From: Lasioglossum baleicum
Taxonomy: Eukaryota; Arthropoda; Insecta; Hymenoptera; Halictidae
DNA length: 64,000 nucleotides
Direction of reading: 5' to 3'
Assembly (NCBI RefSeq): GCF_051020765.1
Contig: NW_027469329.1
Location: forward strand, 62,001-126,000
This document shows, in pieces, positions 43,301-57,938 of this stretch. Numbering within the stretch: position 1 is the stretch's first letter; each line of letters starts with the position of its first letter. A model generated the notes under the pieces. That model searched no databases, had not been told where the DNA came from, and saw only the letters and a list, made by a program, of their open reading frames with translations. A program made the position numbers and the translations under genes.

Positions 43301-44330
43301 ACGCATAACGCATAACGCATAACGCATAACGCATAACGCATAACGCATAACGCATAACGCATAACGCATAACCCATAACGCATAACGCATAACCCATAAC
43401 GAATAACGCATAACGCTCAATGGAAAAGTCATAACGCATAACGCTCAATGAAAAAGTCATAATGCTTAACGCATAACGCATAACGCATAACGCATAACGC
43501 ATAACGCATAACGCATAACGCATAACGCATAACGCATAACGCATAACGCATAACGCATAACGCATAACGCATAACGCATAACGCATAACGCATAACGCAT
43601 AACGCATAACGCACATCGCATAACGCATAACGCATAACGCATAACGCATAACGCATAACGAATAACGCATAACGCATAACGCATAACGCATAACGCATAA
43701 CGCATAACGCATAACGCATAACGCATAACGCATAACGCATAACGCATAACGCATAACGCATAACGCATAACGCATAACGCTCAATGGAAAAGTCATAACG
43801 CATAACGCTCAATGAAAAAGTCATAATGCTTAATGCTTAACGCATAACGCATAACGCATAACCCATAACGCATAACGCATAACGCATAACGCATAACGCA
43901 TAACGCATAACGCATAACGCATAACGCATAACGCATAACGCATAACGCATAACGCATAACCCATAACGCATAACGCATAACGCATAACGCATAACGCATA
44001 ACGCATAACGCATAACGCATAACGCATAACGCATAACGCATAACGCATAACGCATAACGCGTAACGCATAACGCATAACGCATAACGCATAACGCATAAC
44101 GCATAACGCATAACGCATAACGCATAACGCATAACGCATAACGCGTAACGCATAACGGATAACGCATAACGCATAACGCATAACGCATAACGCATAACGC
44201 ATAACGCGTAACGCATAACGGATAACGCATAACGCATAACGCATAACGCATAACGCATAACGCATAACGCATAACGCATAACGCATAACCCATAACGCAT
44301 AACGCATAACCCATAACGAATAACGCATAA
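40390..44330 (+). repeat. 4,242-bp tandem HOR, copy 2
   Basis: Double elements lie at 40390, 40922, 41951, 42658, 43414 and 43778, a CGTGCAA module at 41377, and anchors at 41706 and 42406. The long run here is 77 units (42833-43371), against 82 in copy 1. A looser third relative precedes both at 31745-33600, about 4.94-4.99 kb before copy 1. No gene is seen. Confidence 0.86.
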
Positions 44331-45954
44331 CGCTCAATGGAAAAGTCATAACGCATAACGCTCAATGAAAAAGTCATAATGCTTAATGCTTAACGCATAA
44401 CGCATAACGCATAACCCATAACGCATAACGCATAACGCATAACGCATAACGCATAACGCATAACGCATAACGCATAACGCATAACGCATAACGCATAACG
44501 CATAACGCATAACGCATAACGCATAACGCATAACGCATAACGCATAACGCATAACGCATAACGCATAACGCATAACGCATAACGCATAACGCATAACGCA
44601 TAACGCATAACGCATAACGCATAACGCATAACCCGTAACGCATAACGGATAACGCATAACGCATAACGCATAACGCATAACGCATAACGCATAACGCATA
44701 ACGCATAACGCATAACGCATAACGCATAACGCATAACGCATAACGCATAACGCATTACGCATGACGCATGACGCATAACGCATAACGCATAACGCATAAC
44801 GCATAACGCATAACGCATAACGCATAACGCATAACGCATAAAGCATAACGCTTAACGAATAACGCATAACGCATAACGCATGACACATTACTCATAACGC
44901 ATTACGCATAACGCATAACGCATAACGGATAACGCATAATGCATAACGCATAACGCTTAACGCATGACGCATATCGCATAACGCATAACGCATAACGCAT
45001 AACGCATAACGCATAAAGCATAACGCTTAACGAATAACGCATAACGCATAACGCATGACACATTACTCATAACGCATTACGCATAACGCATAACGCATAA
45101 CGCATAACGCATAACGCATAACGCATAACGCATAACGCATAACGCATAACGCATAACGCATAACGCATAACGCATAACGCATAACGCATAACGCATAACG
45201 CATAACGCATAACGCATAACGCATAACGCATAACGCATAACGCATAACGCATAACGCATAACGCATAACGCATAACGCATAACGCATAACGCATAACGCA
45301 TAACGCATAACGCATAACGCATAACGCATAACGCATAACGCATAACGCATAACGCATGACGCATAACGCATAACGCATAACGCATAACGCATAACGCATA
45401 ACGCATAACGCATAACGCATAACGCATAACGCATAACGCATAACGCATAACGCATAACGCATAACGCATAACGCATAACGCATAACGCATAACGCATAAC
45501 GCATAACGCATAACGCATAACGCATAACGCATAACGCATAACGCATAACGCATAACGCATAACGCATAACGCATAACGCATAACGCATAACGCATAACGC
45601 ATAACGCATAACGCATAACGCATAACGCATAACGCATAACGCATAACGCATAACGCATAACGCATAACGCATAACGCATAACGCATAACGCATAACGCAT
45701 AACGCATAACGCATAACGCATAACGCATAACGCATAACGCATAACGCGTAACGCATAACGGATAACGCATAACGCATAACGCATAACGCATAACGCATAA
45801 CGCATAACGCATAACGCATAACGCGTAACGCGTAACGCGTAACGCGTAACGCGTAACGCATAACGCATAACGCATAACGCATAACGCATAACGCATAACG
45901 CATAACGCATAACGCATAACGCATAACGCATAACGCATAACGCATAACGCATAA
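44331..45954 (+). repeat. Transition block with long canonical runs
   Basis: A double element with a TGCTTAA doublet lies at 44331, and anchors at 44877 and 45052 (175 bp apart). Perfect runs fill 45080-45352 (39 units) and 45360-45744 (55 units), split by one CGCATGA. Five consecutive CGCGTAA units occur near 45823-45857. No gene is seen. Confidence 0.8.
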
Positions 45955-48900
45955 CGCATGACACATTACTCATAACGCATTACGCATAACGCATAACGCA
46001 TAACGGATAACGCATAATGCATAACGCATAACGCTTAACGCATGACGCATATCGCATAACGCATAACGCATAACGCATAACGCATAACGGATAACGCATA
46101 ACGCATAATGCATAACGCATAACGCAGAACGCATAACGCATAACGCATAACGCATAACGCATAACCCATAACGCATAACGCATAACGCATAACGCATAAC
46201 GCATAACGCATGACGCATGACGCATAACGCATAACGCATAACGCATAACGCATAACGCATAACGCGTAACGCATAACGGATAACCCATAACGGATAACGC
46301 ATAACGCATAACGCATAACGGATAACGCATGACGCATAACGGATAACCCATAACGCATAACGCATAAAGCATAGTCCATAACGCATAACGCATGACACAT
46401 TACTCATAACGCATTACGCATAACGCATAACGCATAATGCATAATGCATAACGCATTACGCATAACGCATAACGCTCAATGAAAAAGTCATAACGCATAA
46501 CGCATAACGCATAACGCATAACGCATAACGCATAACGCATAACGCATAACGCATAACGCATAACGCATAACGCATAACGCATAACGCATAACGCATAACG
46601 CATAACGCATAACGCATAACGCATAACGCATAACGCATAACGCATAACGCATAACGCATAACGCATAACGCATAACGCATAACGCATAACGCATAACGCA
46701 TAACGCATAACGCATAACGCATAACGCATAACGCATAACGCATAACGCATAACGCATAACGCATAACGCATAACGCATAACGCATAACGCATAACGCATA
46801 ACGCATAACGCATAACGCATAACGCGTAACGCGTAACGCATAACGGATAACGCATAACGCATAACGCATAACGCATAACGCATAACGCATAACGCATAAC
46901 GCATAACGCATAACGCGTAACGCGTAACGCGTAACGCGTAACGCATAACGCATAACGCATAACGCATAACGCATAACGCATAACGCATAACGCATAACGC
47001 ATAACGCATAACGCATAACGCATAACGCATAACGCATAACGCATAACGCATGACACATTACTCATAACGCATTACGCATAACGCATAACGCATAACGGAT
47101 AACGCATAATGCATAACGCATAACGCTTAACGCATGACGCATATCGCATAACGCATAACGCATAACGCATAACGCATAACGGATAACGCATAACGCATAA
47201 TGCATAACGCATAACGCAGAACGCATAACGCATAACGCATAACGCATAACGCATAACCCATAACGCATAACGCATAACCCATAACGAATAACGCATAACG
47301 CTCAATGGAAAAGTCATAACGCATAACGCTCAATGAAAAAGTCATAATGCTTAACGCATAACGCATAACGCATAACGCATAACGCATAACGCATAACGCA
47401 TAACGCATAACGCATAACGCATAACGCATAACGCATAACGCATAACGCATAACGCATAACGCATAACGCATAACGCATGACGCATGACGCATGACGCATA
47501 ACGCATAACGCATAACGCATAACGCATAACGCATAACGCGTAACGCATAACGGATAACCCATAACGGATAACGCATAACGCATAACGGATAACGCATGAC
47601 GCATAACGGATAACCCATAACGCATAACGCATAAAGCATAGTCCATAACGCATAACGCATGACACATTACTCATAACGCATTACGCATAACGCATAACGC
47701 ATAATGCATAACGCATTACGCATAACGCATAACGCTCAATGAAAAAGTCATAACGCATAACGCATAACGCATAACGCATAACGCATAACGCATAACGCAT
47801 AACGCATAACGCATAACGCATAACGCATAACGCATAACGCATGACACATTACTCATAACGCATTACGCATAACGCATAACGCATAATGCATAACGCATTA
47901 CGCATAACGCATAACGCTCAATGAAAAAGTCATAACGGATAACGCATAACGCATAACGCATAACGCATAACGCATAACGCATAAAGCATAACGCTTAACG
48001 AATAACGCATAACGCATAACGCATGACACATTACTCATAACGCATTACGCATAACGCATAACGCATAACGGATAACGCATAATGCATAACGCATAACGCT
48101 TAACGCATGACGCATATCGCATAACGCATAGCGCATAACGCATAACGGATAACGCATAACGCATAATGCATAACGCATAACGCATAACGCATAACGCATA
48201 ACGCATAACGCATAACGCATAACGCATAACGCATAACGCATAACGCATAACCCATAACGCATAACGCATAACCCATAACGAATAACGCATAACGCTCAAT
48301 GGAAAAGTCATAACGCATAACGCTCAATGAAAAAGTCATAATGCTTAACGCATAACGCATAACGCATAACGCATAACGCATAACGCATAACGCATAACGC
48401 ATAACGCATAACGCATAACGCATAACGCATAACGCATAACGCATAACGCATAACGCATAACGCATATCGCATAACGCATAACGTTCAATGAAAAAGTCAT
48501 AACGCATAACGCATATCGCATAACCCGTAAAGCACAACGCATAACACATAACGCATAACGCATAACACATAACGCATAACGCATAACGTATAACGCTTAA
48601 CGCATAACGCATAACACATAACGCATAACGCATAACGCATAACGCATAACGGATAACGCATAACGCATAATGCATAACGCATAACGCATAACGCTTAACG
48701 CATGACGCATATCGCATAACGCATAACGCATAACGCATAACGGATAACGCATAACGCATAATGCATAACTCATAACGCATAACGCATTACGCATAACGCA
48801 TAACGCATAACGCATAACGCATAACGCATAACCCATAACGCATAACGCATAACCCATAACGAATAACGCATAACGCTCAATGGAAAAGTCATAACGCATA

Positions 48901-49356
48901 ACGCTCAATGAAAAAGTCATAATGCTTAATGCTTAACGCATAACGCATAACGCATAACCCATAACGCATAACGCATAACGCATAACGCATAACGCATAAC
49001 GCATAACGCATAACGCATAACGCATAACGCATAACGCATAACGCATAACGCATAACGCATAACGCATAACGCATAACGCATAACGCATAACGCATAACGC
49101 ATAACGCATAACGCATAACGCATAACGCATAACGCATAACGCATAACGCATAACGCATAACGCATAACGCGTAACGCATAACGGATAACGCATAACGCAT
49201 AACGCATAACGCATAACGCATAACGCATAACGCATAACGCATAACGCATAACGCGTAACGCGTAACGCGTAACGCATAACGCATAACGCATAACGCATAA
49301 CGCATAACGCATAACGCATAACGCATAACGCATAACGCATAACGCATAACGCATAA
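45955..49356 (+). repeat. 3,402-bp tandem HOR, copy 1
   Basis: Anchors lie at 45955, 46389, 47047, 47656, 47838 and 48020 (spacings 434, 658, 609, 182, 182). Double elements lie at 47299, 48293 and 48874, and a CGTTCAA module at 48482. The unit CGCAGAA, confined to 45955-52639, appears near 46123 and 47216. A perfect 47-unit run lies at 46494-46822. No gene is seen. Confidence 0.86.
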
Positions 49357-52300
49357 CGCATGACACATTACTCATAACGCATTACGCATAACGCATAACG
49401 CATAACGGATAACGCATAATGCATAACGCATAACGCTTAACGCATGACGCATATCGCATAACGCATAACGCATAACGCATAACGCATAACGGATAACGCA
49501 TAACGCATAATGCATAACGCATAACGCAGAACGCATAACGCATAACGCATAACGCATAACGCATAACCCATAACGCATAACGCATAACGCATAACGCATA
49601 ACGCATAACGCATGACGCATGACGCATAACGCATAACGCATAACGCATAACGCATAACGCATAACGCGTAACGCATAACGGATAACCCATAACGGATAAC
49701 GCATAACGCATAACGCATAACGGATAACGCATGACGCATAACGGATAACCCATAACGCATAACGCATAAAGCATAGTCCATAACGCATAACGCATGACAC
49801 ATTACTCATAACGCATTACGCATAACGCATAACGCATAATGCATAATGCATAACGCATTACGCATAACGCATAACGCTCAATGAAAAAGTCATAACGCAT
49901 AACGCATAACGCATAACGCATAACGCATAACGCATAACGCATAACGCATAACGCATAACGCATAACGCATAACGCATAACGCATAACGCATAACGCATAA
50001 CGCATAACGCATAACGCATAACGCATAACGCATAACGCATAACGCATAACGCATAACGCATAACGCATAACGCATAACGCATAACGCATAACGCATAACG
50101 CATAACGCATAACGCATAACGCATAACGCATAACGCATAACGCATAACGCATAACGCATAACGCATAACGCATAACGCATAACGCATAACGCATAACGCA
50201 TAACGCATAACGCATAACGCATAACGCATAACGCATAACGCGTAACGCATAACGGATAACGCATAACGCATAACGCATAACGCATAACGCATAACGCATA
50301 ACGCATAACGCATAACGCATAACGCGTAACGCGTAACGCGTAACGCGTAACGCATAACGCATAACGCATAACGCATAACGCATAACGCATAACGCATAAC
50401 GCATAACGCATAACGCATAACGCATAACGCATAACGCATAACGCATAACGCATGACACATTACTCATAACGCATTACGCATAACGCATAACGCATAACGG
50501 ATAACGCATAATGCATAACGCATAACGCTTAACGCATGACGCATATCGCATAACGCATAACGCATAACGCATAACGGATAACGCATAACGCATAATGCAT
50601 AACGCATAACGCAGAACGCATAACGCATAACGCATAACGCATAACGCATAACCCATAACGCATAACGCATAACCCATAACGAATAACGCATAACGCTCAA
50701 TGGAAAAGTCATAACGCATAACGCTCAATGAAAAAGTCATAATGCTTAACGCATAACGCATAACGCATAACGCATAACGCATAACGCATAACGCATAACG
50801 CATAACGCATAACGCATAACGCATAACGCATAACGCATAACGCATAACGCATAACGCATAACGCATAACGCATAACGCATAACGCATAACGCATGACGCA
50901 TGACGCATGACGCATAACGCATAACGCATAACGCATAACGCATAACGCATAACGCGTAACGCATAACGGATAACCCATAACGGATAACGCATAACGCATA
51001 ACGGATAACGCATGACGCATAACGGATAACCCATAACGCATAACGCATAAAGCATAGTCCATAACGCATAACGCATGACACATTACTCATAACGCATTAC
51101 GCATAACGCATAACGCATAATGCATAACGCATTACGCATAACGCATAACGCTCAATGAAAAAGTCATAACGCATAACGCATAACGCATAACGCATAACGC
51201 ATAACGCATAACGCATAACGCATAACGCATAACGCATAACGCATAACGCATAACGCATGACACATTACTCATAACGCATTACGCATAACGCATAACGCAT
51301 AATGCATAACGCATTACGCATAACGCATAACGCTCAATGAAAAAGTCATAACGGATAACGCATAACGCATAACGCATAACGCATAACGCATAACGCATAA
51401 AGCATAACGCTTAACGAATAACGCATAACGCATAACGCATGACACATTACTCATAACGCATTACGCATAACGCATAACGCATAACGGATAACGCATAATG
51501 CATAACGCATAACGCTTAACGCATGACGCATATCGCATAACGCATAGCGCATAACGCATAACGGATAACGCATAACGCATAATGCATAACGCATAACGCA
51601 TAACGCATAACGCATAACGCATAACGCATAACGCATAACGCATAACGCATAACGCATAACGGATAACGCATAACGCATAATGCATAACGCATAACGCAGA
51701 ACGCATAACGCATAACGCATAACGCATAACGCATAACCCATAACGCATAACGCATAACCCATAACGAATAACGCATAACGCTCAATGGAAAAGTCATAAC
51801 GCATAACGCTCAATGAAAAAGTCATAATGCTTAACGCATAACGCATAACGCATAACGCATAACGCATAACGCATAACGCATAACGCATAACGCATAACGC
51901 ATAACGCATAACGCATAACGCATAACGCATAACGCATAACGCATAACGCATGACGCATGACGCATGACGCATAACGCATAACGCATAACGCATAACGCAT
52001 AACGCATAACGCGTAACGCATAACGGATAACCCATAACGGATAACGCATAACGCATAACGGATAACGCATGACGCATAACGGATAACCCATAACGCATAA
52101 CGCATAAAGCATAGTCCATAACGCATAACGCATGACACATTACTCATAACGCATTACGCATAACGCATAACGCATAATGCATAACGCATTACGCATAACG
52201 CATAACGCTCAATGAAAAAGTCATAACGCATAACGCATAACGCATAACGCATAACGCATAACGCATAACGCATGACACATTACTCATAACGCATTACGCA

Positions 52301-52639
52301 TAACGCATAACGCATAATGCATAACGCATTACGCATAACGCATAACGCTCAATGAAAAAGTCATAACGGATAACGCATAACGCATAACGCATAACGCATA
52401 ACGCATAACGCATAACGCATAACGCATAACGCATAACGCATAACGCATAACGCATAACGCATAACGCATAACGCATAACGCATAACGCATAACGCATAAC
52501 GCATAACGCATAACGCATTACGCATGACGCATGACGCATAACGCATAACGCATAACGCATAACGCATAACGCATAACGCATAACGCATAACGCATAACGC
52601 ATAAAGCATAACGCTTAACGAATAACGCATAACGCATAA
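49357..52639 (+). repeat. 3,402-bp tandem HOR, copy 2
   Basis: Anchors lie at 49357, 49791, 50449, 51072, 51254 and 51436 (spacings 434, 658, 623, 182, 182), matching copy 1 apart from two extra units in one interval. A further partial round follows with anchors at 52129 and 52269 (140 bp apart). CGCAGAA occurs near 49525, 50611 and 51695. Double elements lie at 50694 and 51779. A 49-unit run lies at 49896-50238. No gene is seen. Confidence 0.86.
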
Positions 52640-54627
52640 CGCATGACACATTACTCATAACGCATTACGCATAACGCATAACGCATAACGGATAACGCAT
52701 AATGCATAACGCATAACGCTTAACGCATGACGCATATCGCATAACGCATAGCGCATAACGCATAACGGATAACGCATAACGCATAATGCATAACGCATAA
52801 CGCATAACGCATAACGCATAACGCATAACGCATAACGCATAACGCATAACGCATAACGCATAACGCATAACCCATAACGCATAACGCATAACCCATAACG
52901 AATAACGCATAACGCTCAATGGAAAAGTCATAACGCATAACGCTCAATGAAAAAGTCATAATGCTTAACGCATAACGCATAACGCATAACGCATAACGCA
53001 TAACGCATAACGCATAACGCATAACGCATAACGCATAACGCATAACGCATAACGCATAACGCATAACGCATAACGCATAACGCGTAACGCGTAACGCATA
53101 ACGCATAACGCATAACGCATAACGCATAACGCATAACGCATAACGCATAACGCATAACGCATAACGCATAACGCATAACGCGTAACGCATAACGGATAAC
53201 GCATAACGCATAACGCATAACGCATAACGCATAACGCATAACGCATAACGCATAACGCATAACGCATAACGCATAACGCATAACGCATAACGCATAACGC
53301 ATAACGCATAACGCATAACGCATAACGCATAACGCATAACGCATAACGCATAACGCATAACGCATAACGCATATCGCATAACGCATAACGTTCAATGAAA
53401 AAGTCATAACGCATAACGCATATCGCATAACCCGTAAAGCACAACGCATAACACATAACGCATAACGCATAACACATAACGCATAACGCATAACGTATAA
53501 CGCTTAACGCATAACGCATAACACATAACGCATAACGCATAACGCATAACGCATAACACATAACGCATAACGCATAACGCATAACGCGTAACGCGTAACG
53601 CGTAACGCCTAACGCATAACGCATAACGCATAACGCATAACGCATAACGCATAACGCATAACGCATAACGCATAACGCATAACGCATAACGCATAACGCA
53701 TAACGCATAACGCATAACGCATAACGCATAACGCATAACGCATAACGCATGACACATTACTCATAACGCATTACGCATAACGCATAACGCATAACGGATA
53801 ACGCATAATGCATAACGCATAACGCTTAACGCATGACGCATATCGCATAACGCATAACGCATAACGCATAACGCATAACGGATAACGCATAACGCATAAT
53901 GCATAACGCATAACGCATAACGCATAACGCATAACGCATAACGCATAACGCATAACGCATAACGCATAACGCATAACCCATAACGCATAACGCATAACCC
54001 ATAACGAATAACGCATAACGCTCAATGGAAAAGTCATAACGCATAACGCTCAATGAAAAAGTCATAATGCTTAACGCATAACGCATAACGCATAACGCAT
54101 AACGCATAACGCATAACGCATAACGCATAACGCATAACGCATAACGCATAACGCATAACGCATAACGCATAACGCATAACGCATAACGCATAACGCATAA
54201 CGCACATCGCATAACGCATAACGCATAACGAATAACGCATAACGCAAAACGCATAACGCATAACGCATAACGCATAACGCATAACGCATAACGCATAACG
54301 CATAACGCATAACGCATAACGCATAACGCATAACGCATAACGCATAACGCATAACGCATAACGCATAACGCATAACGCATAACGCATAACGCATGACGCA
54401 TGACGCATAACGCATAACGCATAACGCATAACGCATAACGCATAACGCGTAACGCATAACGGATAACGCATAACGCATAACGCATAACGGATAACCCATA
54501 ACGCATAACGCATAAAGCATAGTCCATAATGCATAACGCATAACGCATAACGCATAACGCATAACGCATAACGAATAACGCATAACGCATAAAGCATAAC
54601 GCTTAACGAATGACGCATAACGCATAA
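52640..54627 (+). repeat. HOR blocks with a single-box module
   Basis: Anchors lie at 52640 and 53746, double elements at 52913 and 54019, and the last CGTTCAA single-box module at 53389. CGCGTAA pairs and triples occur near 53083 and 53584. CGCAAAA occurs at 54243 and the first CGAATGA unit at 54607. No gene is seen. Confidence 0.8.
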
Positions 54628-57600
54628 CGCATGACACATTACTCATAACGCATTACGCATAACGCATAACGCATAACGAATAACGCATAACGAATAACGC
54701 ATAATGCATAACGCATAACGCTTAACGCATGACGCATATCGCATAACGCATAACGCATAACGCATAACGCATAACGCATAACGCATAACGCATAACGCAT
54801 AACGCATAACGCATAACGCATAACGCATAACGCATAACGCATAACGCATAACGCATAACGCATAACGCATAACGCATAACGCATAACGCATAACGCATAA
54901 CGCATAACGCATAACGCATAACGCATAACGCATAACGCATAACGCATAACGCATAACGCATTACGCATTACGCATGACGCATGACGCATAACGCATAACG
55001 CATAACGCATAACGCATAACGCATAACGCATAACGCATAACGCATAACGCATAACGCATAACGCATAAAGCATAACGCTTAACGAATAACGCATAACGCA
55101 TAACGCATGATACATTACTCATAACGCATTACGCATAACGCATAACGCATAACGGATAACGCATAATGCATAACGCATAACGCTTAACGCATGACGCATA
55201 TCGCATAACGCATAACGCATAACGCATAATGCATAACGCATAACGCATAACGCATAACGCATAACGCATAACGCATAACGCATAACGCATAACGCATAAC
55301 GCATAACGCATAACCCATAACGAATAACGCATAACGCTCAATGGAAAAGTCATAACGCATAACGCTCAATGAAAAAGTCATAATGCTTAACGCATAACGC
55401 ATAACGCATAACGCATAACGCATAACGCATAACGCATAACGCATAACGCATAACGCATAACGCATAACGCATAACGCATAACGCATAACGCATAACGCAT
55501 AACGCACATCGCATAACGCATAACGCATAACGCATAACACATAACGCATAACGAATAACGCATAACGCATAACGCATAACGCATAACGCATAACGCATAA
55601 CGCATAACGCATAACGCATAACGCACATCGCATAACGCATAACGCATAACGCATAACGCATAACGCATAACGCATAACGCATAACGCATAACGCACATCG
55701 CATAACGCATAACGCATAACGAATAACGCATAACGCAAAACGCATAACGCATAACGCATAACGCATAACGCATAACGCATAACGCATAACGCATAACGCA
55801 TAACGCATAACGCATAACGCATAACGCATAACGCATAACGCATAACGCATAACGCATAACGCATAACGCATAACGCATAACGCATAACGCATGACGCATG
55901 ACGCATAACGCATAACGCATAACGCATAACGCATAACGCATAACGCGTAACGCATAACGGATAACGCATAACGCATAACGCATAACGGATAACCCATAAC
56001 GCATAACGCATAAAGCATAGTCCATAATGCATAACGCATAACGCATAACGCATAACGCATAACGCATAACGAATAACGCATAACGCATAAAGCATAACGC
56101 TTAACGAATGACGCATAACGCATAACGCATGACACATTACTCATAACGCATTACGCATAACGCATAACGCATAACGAATAACGCATAATGCATAACGCAT
56201 AACGCTTAACGCATGACGCATATCGCATAACGCATAACGCATAACGCATAACGCATAACGCATAACGCATAACGCATAACGCATAACGCATAACGCATAA
56301 CGCATAACGCATAACGCATAACGCATAACGCATAACGCATAACGCATAACGCATAACGCATAACGCATAACGCATAACGCATAACGCATAACGCATAACG
56401 CATAACGCATAACGCATAACGCATAACGCATAACGCATAACGCATAACGCATTACGCATTACGCATGACGCATGACGCATAACGCATAACGCATAACGCA
56501 TAACGCATAACGCATAACGCATAACGCATAACGCATAACGCATAACGCATAACGCATAAAGCATAACGCTTAACGAATAACGCATAACGCATAACGCATG
56601 ATACATTACTCATAACGCATTACGCATAACGCATAACGCATAACGGATAACGCATAATGCATAACGCATAACGCTTAACGCATGACGCATATCGCATAAC
56701 GCATAACGCATAACGCATAATGCATAACGCATAACGCATAACGCATAACGCATAACGCATAACGCATAACGCATAACGCATAACGCATAACGCATAACGC
56801 ATAACGCATAACCCATAACGAATAACGCATAACGCTCAATGGAAAAGTCATAACGCATAACGCTCAATGAAAAAGTCATAATGCTTAACGCATAACGCAT
56901 AACGCATAACGCATAACGCATAACGCATAACGCATAACGCATAACGCATAACGCATAACGCATAACGCATAACGCATAACGCATAACGCACATCGCATAA
57001 CGCATAACGCATAACGCATAACGCATAACGCATAACGAATAACGCATAACGCATAACGCATAACGCATAACGCATAACGCATAACGCATAACGCATAACG
57101 CATAACGCACATCGCATAACGCATAACGCATAACGCATAACGCATAACGCATAACGCATAACGAATAACGCATAACGCATAACGCATAACGCATAACGCA
57201 TAACGCATAACGCGTAACGCATAACGCGTAACGCATAACGCATAACGCATAACGCATAACGCATAACGCATATCGCATAACGCATAACGCATAACGCATA
57301 ACGCATAACGCATAACGCATAACGCATAACGAATAACGCATAACGCATAAAGCATAACGCACATCGCATAACGCATAACGCATAACGCGTAACGCATAAC
57401 GCATAACGCATAACGCATAACGCATAACGCATAACGCATATCGCATAACGCATAACGCATAACGCATAACGCATAACGCATAACGCATAACGCATAACGC
57501 ATAACGCATAACGCATAACGCACATCGCATAACGCATAACGCATAATGCGTAACGCATAACGCATAACGCATAACGCATAACGCATAACGCATAACGCAT

Positions 57601-57938
57601 ATCGCATAACGCATAACGCATAACGCATAACGCATAACGCATAACGAATAACGCATAACGCATAAAGCATAACGCACATCGCATAACGCATATCGCATAA
57701 CGCATAACGCATAACGCATAACGCATAACGCATAACGCATAACGCACATCGCATAACGCATAACGCATAACGCGTAACGCGTAACGCATAACGCATAACG
57801 CATAACGCATAACGCATAACGTATATCGCATAACGCATAACGCATAACGCATAACGCATAACGCATAACGCATAACGCATAACGAATAACGCATAACGCA
57901 TAAAGCATAACGCTTAACGAATGACGCATAACGCATAA
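54628..57938 (+). repeat. 1,498-bp tandem HOR pair marked by TACATTA
   Basis: Anchors at 54628 and 55104 are matched by 56126 and 56595 (offsets 1,498 and 1,491 bp), and double elements at 55335 and 56833 are 1,498 bp apart. Anchors 55104 and 56595 are the only two of 77 with second unit TACATTA, a shared derived change. The longest stop-free stretch of the window lies here (- strand, 56610-57950, 446 codons) but reads only the heptapeptide repeat. No gene is seen. Confidence 0.84.
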
